From contig NZ_QUET01000023.1 of assembly GCF_003478445.1 (NCBI RefSeq), positions 1 to 64,000 of the forward strand: 64,000 bases of DNA. The letters run 5' to 3'. This stretch comes from Roseburia sp. AM59-24XD. GTDB taxonomy: Bacteria; Bacillota; Clostridia; Lachnospirales; Lachnospiraceae. Position 1 is the stretch's first letter; every line of letters starts with the position of its first letter. The position numbers were made by a program, and so were the translations under genes. The notes under the pieces are model-generated. The model did not search any database, had not been told where the DNA came from, and saw only the letters and a program-made list of their open reading frames with translations. Below are positions 28,203 to 38,100 of this stretch, piece after piece.

Positions 28203-29476
28203 TACCATTCCTCCTTCGGTTTCTTATCTACAAATAAATATTCATATTCTGCCGGGATCTCTGCCTTAATATAAATCCCCTCGTTCCGGTAATCCTCCTC
28301 CAGGATCTTTCCAATGCCTCGCACCGTACTGATTCCAGCCGCCTCCGCATAGGAAAACGTCTTCTCCACGACAAGCTTTCCCTCTCTGGCAGTCTTTGAA
28401 ATTGCTTCGATCAGATCCGGGATTCCGTCTCCCGTTTTGGCAGAAATACGAACCGTCCTGTCTGCCTTCAGATCCTTCAGCACATCTGCTCCGTCCGAAA
28501 GATCGATCTTATTAAATGCCGTGATGATCTTTTTGTCACCGACCTCCAGCCGGTGAAGTGTCTCATACACAGTAAACATCTGTGCATCCATATCCGGATT
28601 GGAGCAGTCCACCACATGAAGGATGATGTCTGCATATTTTGCCTCCTCCAGCGTACTGCGGAATGCCTGGATCAGATGATGCGGCAGCTTACGGATAAAG
28701 CCGACCGTATCGGTAAGAAGAAATTCCTCTCCCTCCTCAGTGGTCAGCTTCCTTGTCGTTGGATCCAGCGTTGCAAACAGCTTATCCTGCGACAATACCC
28801 CTGCTCCGGTCAGATAATTTAAAAGCGTAGACTTACCGGCATTAGTATAACCAACGATCGCCACAACCGGAATGGAATTTTCCTGACGCTTCTTCCTTGT
28901 CAATGTTCTCGTTCTTGTAACCTGCTCCAGTTCCTTTTTAAGCTGGGAAATACGATTTCTTATCAGGCGGCGATCCTGCTCCAGCTTCTGCTCTCCGGGA
29001 CCTCTCGTACCGATTCCGCCTCCAAGTCTGGAAAGCTCTGACCGTTCACCGATCAGGTGAGAAGAACGGTAGCGAAGCTGTGCCAGCTCCACCTGAAGCT
29101 TCCCCTCATTGGTAGTCGCATGCTTTGCAAAGATATCTAAGATCATGACCGTGCGGTCGATCACCTTGACATCCAGTGCATCCGAAAGGTTGCGAAGCTG
29201 TGCCGGACTTAATTCATCATCACAAACCACGGTATCCGCCTGTCTGCTGCGGACAAGCTGCGCTACCTCCTCGATCTTTCCTTTACCAATATATGTGCCG
29301 GGATGCATGCGTTCCCTCTTCTGTATCACCATACCAACCGTAACTGCTCCCGCTGTCTGACCAAGCTCTTCCAGCTCCTCCAGGGACTGTCTGGTATCAT
29401 CGCCCTCTGCCGTCTCTACCCCGACAAGAATGATACGTTCCTGCCGTTCTTCGGTATCATATAATCTGTCCGCCAT
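28202..29476 (-). CDS. hflX: Ribosome-associated GTPase HflX
   Basis: A GTPase that splits stalled ribosomes under stress. The N-terminal HflX domain (about 20-190) includes HPGTYIGKGKIEEV, DDELSPAQLRNL, RSSHLIGERSELSRLGGGIGTRGPGEQKLEQDRR. The G domain follows with G1 GYTNAGKSTLLN, the switch ATLDPTTRKL, G3 DTVGFI, and G4-like AFNKID. The start at 29476 has AAGGGAG six bases upstream; an in-frame ATG at 29503 has no clear site. It lies 46 bp after the TPR lipoprotein gene. Confidence 0.95.
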   Translation of the reverse strand: MADRLYDTEERQERIILVGVETAEGDDTRQSLEELEELGQTAGAVTVGMVIQKRERMHPGTYIGKGKIEEVAQLVRSRQADTVVCDDELSPAQLRNLSDALDVKVIDRTVMILDIFAKHATTNEGKLQVELAQLRYRSSHLIGERSELSRLGGGIGTRGPGEQKLEQDRRLIRNRISQLKKELEQVTRTRTLTRKKRQENSIPVVAIVGYTNAGKSTLLNYLTGAGVLSQDKLFATLDPTTRKLTTEEGEEFLLTDTVGFIRKLPHHLIQAFRSTLEEAKYADIILHVVDCSNPDMDAQMFTVYETLHRLEVGDKKIITAFNKIDLSDGADVLKDLKADRTVRISAKTGDGIPDLIEAISKTAREGKLVVEKTFSYAEAAGISTVRGIGKILEEDYRNEGIYIKAEIPAEYEYLFVDKKPKEEW

Positions 29477-29522
29477 AACTGCTCCCTTTCTGTCTCCTGC
29501 CATTCACACTCTGCCGTACCGG

Positions 29523-30848
29523 CTAATTTACGCTCTCCTGTGTATCAATATAAGAGGAGGCGGTACCTGCCGGTGTCGCCGTCGACGTTGTTCCTGCCGG
29601 CCGTCTCGTTGCCGTTGGTGCCGTTGTCGTGCTTGTACCGGTACGTCCTGTATCTGCTGTACTTTTAGGTGCTGCCGTGCTTCCGGTGGTTCCCATTGTT
29701 GATGTCTGCGACTGTGGAGCTTTCGTAGCAGTTGCTCTTGTTGCTGACGTTGACACGTTATCATTATCCGCTCCGGTACCCGCAGCTGTGTTATCTCCTG
29801 TGTCATCGCTGCCTGTTGTCTGTGATGTACCTGCATCTGACGTCTGGCTCTGTACCGCCTCATTGCCCTTCGCCACTTCATTTCTCGTCTTTAAGAAACG
29901 GCACTCCTTCTTCATTGCCTGATCATCCGGATACTGCTTTAAATACTCCTGTGCGATCGAAAGTGCCTCACCGAAAAGTCCCTGACGTTCCATCAGCAGC
30001 ATCTGATTCTTCCAGAGCTGCTTTGCCGCAGCGCCCTTCGCCGCACGGCGTGCCTTTGACAGATATTCATCCGCCTGACTGTAATCCTCCTGCTCAATCG
30101 CAAGCGTTGCCAATGAATTATAAGCGTTAAGCAGATATTCCCCACTGCCGTTTTTGATATATTTCTCCAGATATTTCTTCGCCTTGACCTTATCCTGCTG
30201 CTCCAGATAGAGCATGCCAAGATAATATCCTGCCTCGCGGTCTCCCTTCTGACTGGCTGAAAGCAGATACTCCTGTGCCTGCCCTGCCGCATCGGAATCG
30301 CCATTGTTCTGATAGATCACACCCATGCGGAAATATGCCTGCCAGTTCTCTTTGTTACCCTTTACTGCATTCCGGTACGCTGTAAGCGCCTCATCCGGAC
30401 GGTTCAGTGCCTCTAATACAACTCCCTCACTGCACCATATCCTGTTATCAAGAGAGGCTGTATTCGTAAGCTTCAATGCTCTCTTGCAAAGAGACAATGC
30501 CTTTTCGTACTTCTGCAGATGCGTGTAAGCGATTGCCTCACCGAGGTACACCTGCTTGTTATTTACATTGGCAATGGTATTCTCCGTATCCTGATAAGCA
30601 CGCTCAAACTGCTTGACAGCCTCCTCATATTCGCCCTGCTCATTCAGGTACATGCCATAAGCAATATAATACTCGGCACGCTCATCATTTTCCTTGATCG
30701 CCTTCTTGAAAAATGTACCGGCATCCTCATACTCTCCTGCCTGCATCGCCTTGATCCCCTTCTGGTAGGAACGGTTGCCGGAACCGCAGCCTGCCATCAA
30801 TACGCCACAGCTTAAGATTACCGCTGCCAGCCATGTCTGTTTTCTCAT
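29523..30848 (-). CDS. TPR-repeat lipoprotein with Thr/Ala-rich tail
   Basis: A 441-residue surface lipoprotein. The signal peptide ends in a lipobox (VLMAGCGSG), so Cys near residue 20 should carry lipid. Residues about 25-300 are a chain of tetratricopeptide repeats (for example YQKGIKAMQAGEYEDAGTFF, YLGEAIAYTHLQKYEKALSL), which scaffold protein contacts. The last 120 residues are Thr/Ala/Ser/Pro-rich and probably disordered or wall-spanning. The start at 30848 has GGAGGCAATT; the frame to 30860 does not. It heads the hflX-folA group. The partner is unknown. Confidence 0.85.
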   Translation of the reverse strand: MRKQTWLAAVILSCGVLMAGCGSGNRSYQKGIKAMQAGEYEDAGTFFKKAIKENDERAEYYIAYGMYLNEQGEYEEAVKQFERAYQDTENTIANVNNKQVYLGEAIAYTHLQKYEKALSLCKRALKLTNTASLDNRIWCSEGVVLEALNRPDEALTAYRNAVKGNKENWQAYFRMGVIYQNNGDSDAAGQAQEYLLSASQKGDREAGYYLGMLYLEQQDKVKAKKYLEKYIKNGSGEYLLNAYNSLATLAIEQEDYSQADEYLSKARRAAKGAAAKQLWKNQMLLMERQGLFGEALSIAQEYLKQYPDDQAMKKECRFLKTRNEVAKGNEAVQSQTSDAGTSQTTGSDDTGDNTAAGTGADNDNVSTSATRATATKAPQSQTSTMGTTGSTAAPKSTADTGRTGTSTTTAPTATRRPAGTTSTATPAGTASSYIDTQESVN

Positions 30849-30925
30849 AATTGCCTCCATCTATCTATACAAATCGTATCGTTCTGGTTAACACATTCTG
30901 TCCTAAAAGTATAGCATAAAAACAG

Positions 30926-30990
30926 CAAAAGGGCAAAACCGGCGTTTTTCCCTTAATTCACACTGCATTACGAGCATTTTCCATACACAG
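30926..30990 (-). repeat. Unit D of the terminator-linked repeat
   Basis: On the minus strand: TATGGAAAATGCTCGTAATG, a short spacer, then a hairpin with arms GGGAAAAAC/GTTTTGCCC and a T-rich end. It follows the blaI terminator at once. Its T-rich end lies just before the TPR gene, next to a TATACT hexamer (about 30907-30912). Confidence 0.7.
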
Positions 30991-30992
30991 GT

Positions 30993-31021
30993 AAAAAGAA
31001 AACCCTTCCATAACGGAAGGG
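30993..31021 (-). terminator. Intrinsic terminator of the BlaI-type gene
   Basis: CCCTTCC/GGAAGGG stem followed by TTTTCTTTTT on the minus strand, 60 bp after the stop. Confidence 0.8.
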
Positions 31022-31080
31022 CTCCCTTTCTCTCTCATTGTGACCTCAGGTCTGTACAAATGATCCTCTCAGGCTCAAAA

Positions 31081-31461
31081 TCAATCCTTTGCTGCTGCAA
31101 CAAGGCTCTTTAACTGCTTGCGTTCCTTTGCTGTAAATGTCTTCTTGTCGAACAACTCAGAAATGTACATCTCTAAACTGTCATCATCCCAGAACTCCAC
31201 ATCATCACGGATCATCTGGGTACGATAGGTATGCTTGTCGATCAGAATACGGTAATAGAAATATCTTCCGTCTCTGTACTGCTCAACAAAACCTTTGCGA
31301 ACCAGCTTGCCAAGAAATGTAGAAACTGTCTGTGGTTTCCATTCCTTACCATACTTGTCGTTTGCAAGAGTCATAATACGTGATAATCTTGCTCCATCCC
31401 CTATATCCCATACGCACTTCATAGTGATCTTCTCACTCTCCGTCAATGGCTTTGCTCTCAT
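31081..31461 (-). CDS. BlaI/MecI/CopY-family repressor
   Basis: A 126-residue winged-helix repressor (LTESEKITMKCVWDIGD, then the recognition region WKPQTVSTFLGKLVRKGFVEQYRDGRYFYYRIL). Members of this family form dimers through their C-terminus and are cleaved or released when a partner such as BlaR1 senses beta-lactams. No BlaR1-like sensor or beta-lactamase is adjacent, so this is an orphan. The start follows AGGAGGATTTCATT. Its promoter contains a TTACATT/AATGTAA palindrome of the BlaI operator type, which suggests self-repression. Confidence 0.9.
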   Translation of the reverse strand: MRAKPLTESEKITMKCVWDIGDGARLSRIMTLANDKYGKEWKPQTVSTFLGKLVRKGFVEQYRDGRYFYYRILIDKHTYRTQMIRDDVEFWDDDSLEMYISELFDKKTFTAKERKQLKSLVAAAKD

Positions 31462-31528
31462 AATGAAATCCTCCTAGTATATCTGTTTAGTCCTCTCACC
31501 ATTATGCATAATTTAGTCTGCAAGAACT

Positions 31529-31558
31529 ATTATATGCTTTACATTTATAATGTAACAA
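31529..31558 (-). promoter_or_regulatory. Promoter with BlaI-type operator
   Basis: TTGTTA (31553-31558), 18 bp, TATAAT (31529-31534) on the minus strand. A perfect 17-bp palindrome (TTACATT-ATA-AATGTAA, 31539-31555) fills the spacer. The TACA/TGTA core is the known BlaI/MecI recognition pattern. Confidence 0.7.
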
Positions 31559-31694
31559 ATCGTATTATATGGGTCAAGCACTTTCCTGTGATTTCTTTTT
31601 GAACTTTCTTTGTCCAAATTGTGAATGACAACTAAGAAACAATTCATAATAGTACATAACTCATAAAAGTAGAATTTTTCCATTCGAGTGCGGG

Positions 31695-32129
31695 TCAGAT
31701 ACAGTAATTGTCCCCACCTTCCCGGCTCCATTCCAACAGATCAGCGAGTGTGATATGATCGACCACACCATCGATCGCATCCTTTAATTTCTCCCAGACA
31801 CGAAGCGTCACGCAGTTCTCGCTGCGATCACAGGTGTTGACATCGCTCTCCAGACAGGCTACCGGTGCAAGGCTTCCCTCTGTCAGCCGCAGGATCATGC
31901 CGACCGTATATTCCTCCGGCAGGCGAGTCAAAAGATAGCCTCCCTGCGGACCGCGGATACTGCGTACATACCCTGCCTTATTCAAAATAGAAATAATCTG
32001 CTCCAAATATTTATCGGAAATCTCCTGACGCATGGAAATATCCTTGATGCGTATCGGAGTTCCATTATCATGCTGTGCAATATCCAGCATAAGACGTAAT
32101 GCATATCTTCCCTTTGATGATATCTTCAT
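31695..32129 (-). CDS. Rrf2-family regulator with three-cysteine cluster
   Basis: A 144-residue winged-helix regulator of the Rrf2/IscR/CymR type (MKISSKGRYALRLMLDIA, SDKYLEQIISILNKAGYVRSIRGPQGGYLL). Three cysteines (ACLESDVNTC, then C after five residues) match an iron-sulfur-binding layout like that of IscR, so it may sense iron-sulfur or redox status. No isc or cysteine genes are nearby in the window. The start follows AAAGGGTTGATCATAT. It forms its own unit after a TATAAT box about 60 bp upstream. Confidence 0.92.
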   Translation of the reverse strand: MKISSKGRYALRLMLDIAQHDNGTPIRIKDISMRQEISDKYLEQIISILNKAGYVRSIRGPQGGYLLTRLPEEYTVGMILRLTEGSLAPVACLESDVNTCDRSENCVTLRVWEKLKDAIDGVVDHITLADLLEWSREGGDNYCI

Positions 32130-32249
32130 ATATGATCAACCCTTTCTGCGCACTTGGGGCGCACTGCATTCCTGATAACTTTATTATTATAACTCATTTA
32201 CCCGAATTTTTCCATAGTATTTATCTATGAATTAGCGGAATACTCAGCC

Positions 32250-32312
32250 AAAAAGGCAAAACCAGTGTTTCGCCCTCGATTCCCACCACATTACGAGCAT
32301 TTTCCTATGCCA
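32250..32312 (-). repeat. Unit C of the terminator-linked repeat
   Basis: On the minus strand: TGGCATAGGAAAATGCTCG, TAATGTGGTGGGAATCGA, then a hairpin with arms GGCGAAAC/GTTTTGCC and TTTTT. It begins at the T-run of the terminator of the surface-protein operon. The rest of 32130-32415 holds this terminator and the rrf2 promoter. Confidence 0.75.
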
Positions 32313-32313
32313 C

Positions 32314-32345
32314 AAAAAAGGAGACTGTGCAAAAGCACAGTCTCC
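32314..32345 (-). terminator. Intrinsic terminator of the surface-protein operon
   Basis: A perfect 11-bp stem GGAGACTGTGC/GCACAGTCTCC with loop TTTT and a TTTTTT tail on the minus strand, 70 bp after the stop. Confidence 0.92.
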
Positions 32346-32415
32346 AGATCATCCGTCCGAAAGACAGATGCATGTATTACATTGTTCTGCAAAGCACCAG
32401 CTCTAATGCAGTCAA

Positions 32416-35067
32416 TTATCCGATCACATCAGGTGTACCGGTTGGTTCTGCGGTTGCGGTCGATGCAGGAGCAGGTGTCTTATCCGGATCCGGTGTTGTG
32501 GTCGGTTCCGGTGTTGTGGTTGGTGCAGGAGTCGGTGTTGCTACTGCCTCCTTGGTGATTGCTAACTTCACTTCACCCTGAGCCTGAGGAGTGTATGGAT
32601 TAGATCCCTTCACGCCTGTAGGCTGAACCTTGATGTAGTATACCTTATTTGCTTCCAGTACAACCTTAGAGATCTTTGTGGTAAGAACTGCCGGTGAATC
32701 ATCGTCCTTAGCAGTTGTACTTCCTGCGATATACTGCATATTGGCATCAAACAGTGCAAGCTCAGCGCCGTTGTTTACTGCGGTTGATGCAGCCAGGTTA
32801 TAAATGCCTGTCTCAGCCGGTGTAAAGCTCCAGATCACATCGCTGCCGCCAACAGAATTCAGAACTGCTTCCGGTGCAAGAGGATTTGCTGTATAAGCGG
32901 TAGCACCTGCAATATCGGTAGCAACTGCGTATGTCAGATTGATATCCTTCTGATTTGCCTTTGCAACTGCAACGGTTCCCAGTGTACGAACTGCATTTGC
33001 ATAACGCATCTTCACGGTGTATGTTGCATCACCCGGTACAAATACCTTGTAATATCCCTCTGAATCCGTCTTAGGCTGTGCAACACAGAGTCCCTTATCG
33101 TTGTAGAAGTAGAGCTGTGTATCAGCAATTTTATCTGCAAACTGTGTCTGTGCATCAATGGAGGTTCCGTTGAATACAAGACCCTCTACAGAGTAGCGTG
33201 CCAGTGTTGCCTTGATCGTACCAACGGAAACATCCTTATTGGTAACATTGATATTCTTGCTGAAGTACTTTCTATTGCCCTTCTCATCCTTCACATATGC
33301 GGTATAGGTTCCTTCCGGAAGTGCAACGCTGAAGTTACCTGTTTCGTTGGTATCAACACCGAAATCGCCACTATATGTCTCATACTGATGATTCTTCCAC
33401 TCAAATTCAATCACATCTTTTTTCAGTTTGTTGCCATTAGAATAGGCAGCCGTTCCGCTTACTGTATAGAAACGCTCCGGAACTGTAACATTTGCGATCT
33501 TGTCTGCCTTAGCAACCTTCAGCTTGCTTGTTGCCTCATATGTAACGTCTCCCTCTACCTTAACGATATAGGTATCTGCCGGAAGCTCTGCCTCGTAGTA
33601 AGCAACGGTAGCATATCCGTTACCATGCCGGAGTGATGCACCATTATATCTCCGAGAAGTATACGCACTGTCTACTTCCTCGCCTTCCTTCGGTGAGATA
33701 AAGTCTACACACACACCGCTGATCGGAAGACCATTGTTACTCTTTACAACACCGCTGATCGTGTAGTAAGGAACTACCTTTACAGTGATTGTTGCAGTAC
33801 AGGTGCGGTTTGCATCCATCACATCAGCAATCACTACCTTGTAGGTATGTGTTCCTGCTGTAATAGAATATGGAATGCAAAGCGTTGTCTCATCGGCAGC
33901 CTTCTTTGTCACTGTCTTGGATGCATCATCAGCGATCTTATCGGTTGTCAGTCTGACATCTGCATTATCCGGTGTATCCAGAGTATATGTATAGGTTCCG
34001 GAACCACCCATTGGTGTGATCCTGTAAGTCTGTGCATAGCAGTCGCTTGGATCATCCAGCTTGTCGATATCAAGCTTTGTTGTGTTGGCTGCTGCCTGTG
34101 CAGCTGCATTCTCCTGCATCGTGTGAGTCCATGCGATCTCACCGTTGCTGTTTCCAACTGCAAGTGTCGTATTGTCATAAATACCAAAGTTTACCTTGAG
34201 TGTTGCTGATCTTCCCAACTCATCGGTTGCTTTGATCGTTACCTGTGAGGTCTTTGCCTCTGTAGGGATTCCCTTGATCATATAGAACTTCTTATCAAGC
34301 TCCAGACCTGCAGGAAGAGTTCCCTTTGTAATAGCGATCTTCACGTCTCCGATCTGGTTTTCAAACAGACGGCTCAAACTCTCCACACAGTTTTCGCCCT
34401 TTTCCAGCAGAACATCTACCGAACCGGTTTTGCTTTTTGCCTGGAACGGAAGCTTATACTGTGTAGAAGCCTTGCTGACACCGGAGGTGATCTGAACATA
34501 TCCGCCATTGTTAATGGAGTCCATCAGATATACACGGTATTTCTTTGCGTTTACTGCAACGATCTTCTGGACATTGACTGCATTATTGAATGCACCGTTT
34601 GTCTCAGACTTTGTATTTACGGTAAGATCCTCTGCCTTCAGAGAACTGTCTTTCTTTTTCAGGTTCAGTACAAGACAGGAATCATCGTAAGTATCTACAG
34701 AAACAGACTTGAAGTTTGGCTTCTGTGCCTTTACTGCGATCTTACATTTGATCTTCTTTTTGCCGACCTTTGCCGTAACAACTGCCTTACCCTTTTTGAG
34801 ACCCTTGATAACAGCTGTCTCTTTCTTCTTGCCGCTTACTGTGATCTTCACGATCTTTTTCTTATTGGTTGACCATTTTACCTTTTTCTTCGCATTCTTG
34901 ACCTTTAAGGTTGCTGTCTTACCAGCATTGATCGTAAGTTTGCTTTTACTAAGCTTTGGCTTTTTGGCAGCCGTAGCGATGTCTGTATTGACACCGCTTC
35001 CGGATACCACCATGCTCAGAGCTAAACCTACGGCGAATGCGCGCTTTGCGAAATTATTTAATTTCAT
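32416..35067 (-). CDS. Secreted multi-domain Ig-like (Big2) protein, paralogue 2
   Basis: An 883-residue secreted protein. Signal peptide about 1-33 (ends TDIATAA-K); a lysine-rich bacterial Ig-like Big2 domain about 36-112; a paralogue-specific beta region; a putative Ig module with IKGIPTEAKTSQVTIKATDE; several modules resembling the carboxypeptidase regulatory domain (YTISGVVKSNNGLPISGV, FYTVSGTAAYSNGNKL); then a Pro/Thr-rich tail (about 840-883). There is no LPXTG motif or membrane anchor, so cell attachment is unclear; the basic Big2 domain may bind wall polymers. It aligns through almost its whole length with the gene before it (63 bp gap), so it is a tandem duplicate. Confidence 0.85.
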   Translation of the reverse strand: MKLNNFAKRAFAVGLALSMVVSGSGVNTDIATAAKKPKLSKSKLTINAGKTATLKVKNAKKKVKWSTNKKKIVKITVSGKKKETAVIKGLKKGKAVVTAKVGKKKIKCKIAVKAQKPNFKSVSVDTYDDSCLVLNLKKKDSSLKAEDLTVNTKSETNGAFNNAVNVQKIVAVNAKKYRVYLMDSINNGGYVQITSGVSKASTQYKLPFQAKSKTGSVDVLLEKGENCVESLSRLFENQIGDVKIAITKGTLPAGLELDKKFYMIKGIPTEAKTSQVTIKATDELGRSATLKVNFGIYDNTTLAVGNSNGEIAWTHTMQENAAAQAAANTTKLDIDKLDDPSDCYAQTYRITPMGGSGTYTYTLDTPDNADVRLTTDKIADDASKTVTKKAADETTLCIPYSITAGTHTYKVVIADVMDANRTCTATITVKVVPYYTISGVVKSNNGLPISGVCVDFISPKEGEEVDSAYTSRRYNGASLRHGNGYATVAYYEAELPADTYIVKVEGDVTYEATSKLKVAKADKIANVTVPERFYTVSGTAAYSNGNKLKKDVIEFEWKNHQYETYSGDFGVDTNETGNFSVALPEGTYTAYVKDEKGNRKYFSKNINVTNKDVSVGTIKATLARYSVEGLVFNGTSIDAQTQFADKIADTQLYFYNDKGLCVAQPKTDSEGYYKVFVPGDATYTVKMRYANAVRTLGTVAVAKANQKDINLTYAVATDIAGATAYTANPLAPEAVLNSVGGSDVIWSFTPAETGIYNLAASTAVNNGAELALFDANMQYIAGSTTAKDDDSPAVLTTKISKVVLEANKVYYIKVQPTGVKGSNPYTPQAQGEVKLAITKEAVATPTPAPTTTPEPTTTPDPDKTPAPASTATAEPTGTPDVIG

Positions 35068-35130
35068 CGGTTCATCTCCTTTATTATAAATGAAGCAAGT
35101 TATTTCATTGCAATTTACCTGATCCGTGGT

Positions 35131-38100
35131 TTATTTTACCACTGCACTCACATCGATCGTTGTGTAAAGTGCTGCATCGGTATAGAATTCCAGATAAACA
35201 TCGCCGGATTCATATGCCGTAAATGTAATCTTTCCGGCGCCTTCACCCATGCCGTTGATGGCATCATCGATGCTGTCAGAATTCTTTGTTACCTTCTCAA
35301 AATCATCAATATACTGATAAGAAACCGGTGAAACGGAAATCTGACTTGCGCCGATTGTCTTGGATGCATAGTTCACCTCATACTTCTTACCCTTCTCAAC
35401 GGAAATCTTCACATATGCCGTATACTTGAAGTCCTTATCAGCCACATTCTTGGCACACACGATAGACGTCGGAGTTCCAATTGTCAGCGCAGTAGAACTC
35501 TTCTCATATGCAGCCAGATGCTTGGATACCTTAACACTCACATTACCAAGCTTCTGTCCGTAGCTGCCTGCCGGTGTTAATCTCATGATATAAGTTCCTG
35601 CAGAAAGATCGATCTTACCGTTCGTGCTGAAATCATCAACATACTGATAATAAGTTGTATCTCCTGCCGGCTCCTTATAAACAGAGATGAATGACGGCAT
35701 ATCTCCGCCATTGAGCATAGCAGTTACATCATACGCTACCTCTGTCTGTCCCTGTGTCTCAGGAATTGCAAACTTCACAAGCAGATCGTTGTTACCGGTA
35801 GAAGTAAAGACGCTCTCCTGCTCCAGTGTAAGAACTGCTGCATTTGCAAACTCAGCAGTCAATCCTGCTGACATCTCGTTGTATACGAAGTTCTGCTGTA
35901 CATCTCCACCATTGATCGTAACTGTTCCGAGTGTACTAAGACCATCATAGCTGCTATCACAGCGAACGGTATATGTACCGTTGTCCAGAAGGACGTTTGA
36001 ATATTTACCGTCATTTGGTCCGGATACTGTCTTATGCTGCGTTGAATCATAAGTCTTGTCATACCTGGTGCGTACCTTTGTCACATTTCCGGTTGCATCA
36101 AAGAAATACAGTGTTCTGTTACCGGTAAGTTTATCAACCTCAACATCCTTGCCGGAAGCACTGTCCCATTCTGTGGTATGTACTGAATATGTTCCGGATA
36201 CCTCAAATCTTGAGATTGCCAGCTTGATATCACCAAGCTCTGCATTCATGCCATCCTGAACCTTGATCTGACCGGAAAAATACTGCTTCTGCTTATGCTC
36301 ATCAAGCCAGTAAGCCTCATAAGTTCCGGCTGGAAGAGATGCTGTAAATACACCCTGATAATCTGTTCTGGCCTGGAAGGACATGCGCTCGTATTTCTTG
36401 TTGGTTGTTTCAAAATAAACCGTGCTGTTTGCAACTACCTTATCATTTGCAAACTTGGCAACTGCCTTGATATTTGCAAAACGAACCGGCATTGTCAGGT
36501 TCACTGCTGCAAGTGCATCAGCCGCTACGGATACGCTTCCGTCAAGCTGATATCTCACGCCGTTGGCACCCTGTACCTTGACGGTGTATGTACCTGCAGG
36601 TACCTCTGCCGCATAATTACCGGCCTCGATAACCGGCTGTGTAAATGGTGTTGCACCTGCGGAAGCTGCCGGTGCTGCTGTCGGTGCCGCTGCAGAAGGA
36701 GCCGCTGTCGGTGCCTCTGTCAGGATCGTAGGCTGAGGGAACGGACCTGCCTGTGCAGTATCTGTATGCGTATATACCTCATACTTATCTCCATTTGCAC
36801 ATTCATAGTCTTTGCGGCTTGCTCCATTCGTATATCCCTTTGGATGGTTTCCTGCCGTAAGCTCTGTGTAGCTGTAAGAAAAGCTTCCCGTACTCTGCTT
36901 TGGAGAACGCTTCAGGAATGTACGTCCTGCTACATAATCGCTGCTGCTATTCGCCTCTGCCGGATAGAAGTAGATCTTCTCATTGCCGGAAAGCGGCGTA
37001 TCTGCTGTATCCTTGATCGTACCGCTGATGTTGAAGCTCTCAACAACCTTCACTGTAACAGTCGCCGTTGTTGTACGTGCCGCATCTGCTGCATCGGTAA
37101 TGTTGATCGTGTATACATGATCTCCTGCTGCAAGACCATAAGGAATGTACAGCTTGGTGCTGCCTGCAGCCTTCTTGGTAACCTGATTGTTAGCATCTGT
37201 TACATCTGTAGAAAGTGTAACACCTGCATCGGTACCGGTCTGAACCAGATCATACTTGTAGCTGCCGGAGCCTCCCTTAGGCTGAATATCATAACTTGTG
37301 TATACCTTCTCAGGATCCGGTGTAACCTCCGGATTTACGGTAGCAGTAGCGGTCGGAGCCGGTGCTGCTGTCTTGATAGATGGAGCTTCTGACTCAGATG
37401 GATCCACGGAAGGTGCTGCAGTTGGAGCAGCTGTCGGTACTGCTGTTGCAAGTCTGCTGGCATTCATGGAAGCCATGTAATCATCCAGCTTGATCTTGTT
37501 GTCGGAAGAATCAGCAGCGGCGATCGTTGTCTCATCGTATACCTTAAAGGTAAGCTTGAGTGTTGCTTTTCTGCCTGCCTCATCCTTAGCGATCAGTGTA
37601 GACTCTGTCACACCTGCCTCGGTGGCAATCCCCTTAAGAAGACCTCTCTTACCAACCAGAGTCAATCCCTTCGGCAGTTTGCTTCCCTTCTTCAAAGAGT
37701 AGGAAATATAGCCAACGGACTGCTCAAAGAACCCGTCAAGATCGTATTGAGCAATCACATCCTTCTCTAAAAGAAGATTTTTGTTTCCCTCCTTGACATA
37801 GAACTTCTGCTTGTTCTGAACTTCCTTGGAGGACTTTCCTACGGTGACACGGACGTAGTCGTTCAGTCCGACAGAGGATGTCAGATAAACACGGTATGTC
37901 TTCTGGTCCTTTGTGGAAAGTGCCTCTACCTTCGGGTTCCCATTGTAGGCACCTGACTTGTATGCCTTAACGGCTACCTTGATGTCTCCTACGTTCAGTG
38001 CTTTCTTCTTGGCAAGCTTAACGGTTAATGCAGAGTAATCCAGCTTGTCAACAGCTACAGATTTGAGCTGGCTTACACTTACGGTAACCTTGCATTTTAA

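Noticed and set aside
36295..37392. A 365-codon open frame on the plus strand, rich in Cys, Arg and Ile, opposite the first surface-protein gene
   Set aside because: It has no ribosome site, its composition mirrors the codons of the real minus-strand gene, and the minus-strand protein has a signal peptide and recognisable domains.
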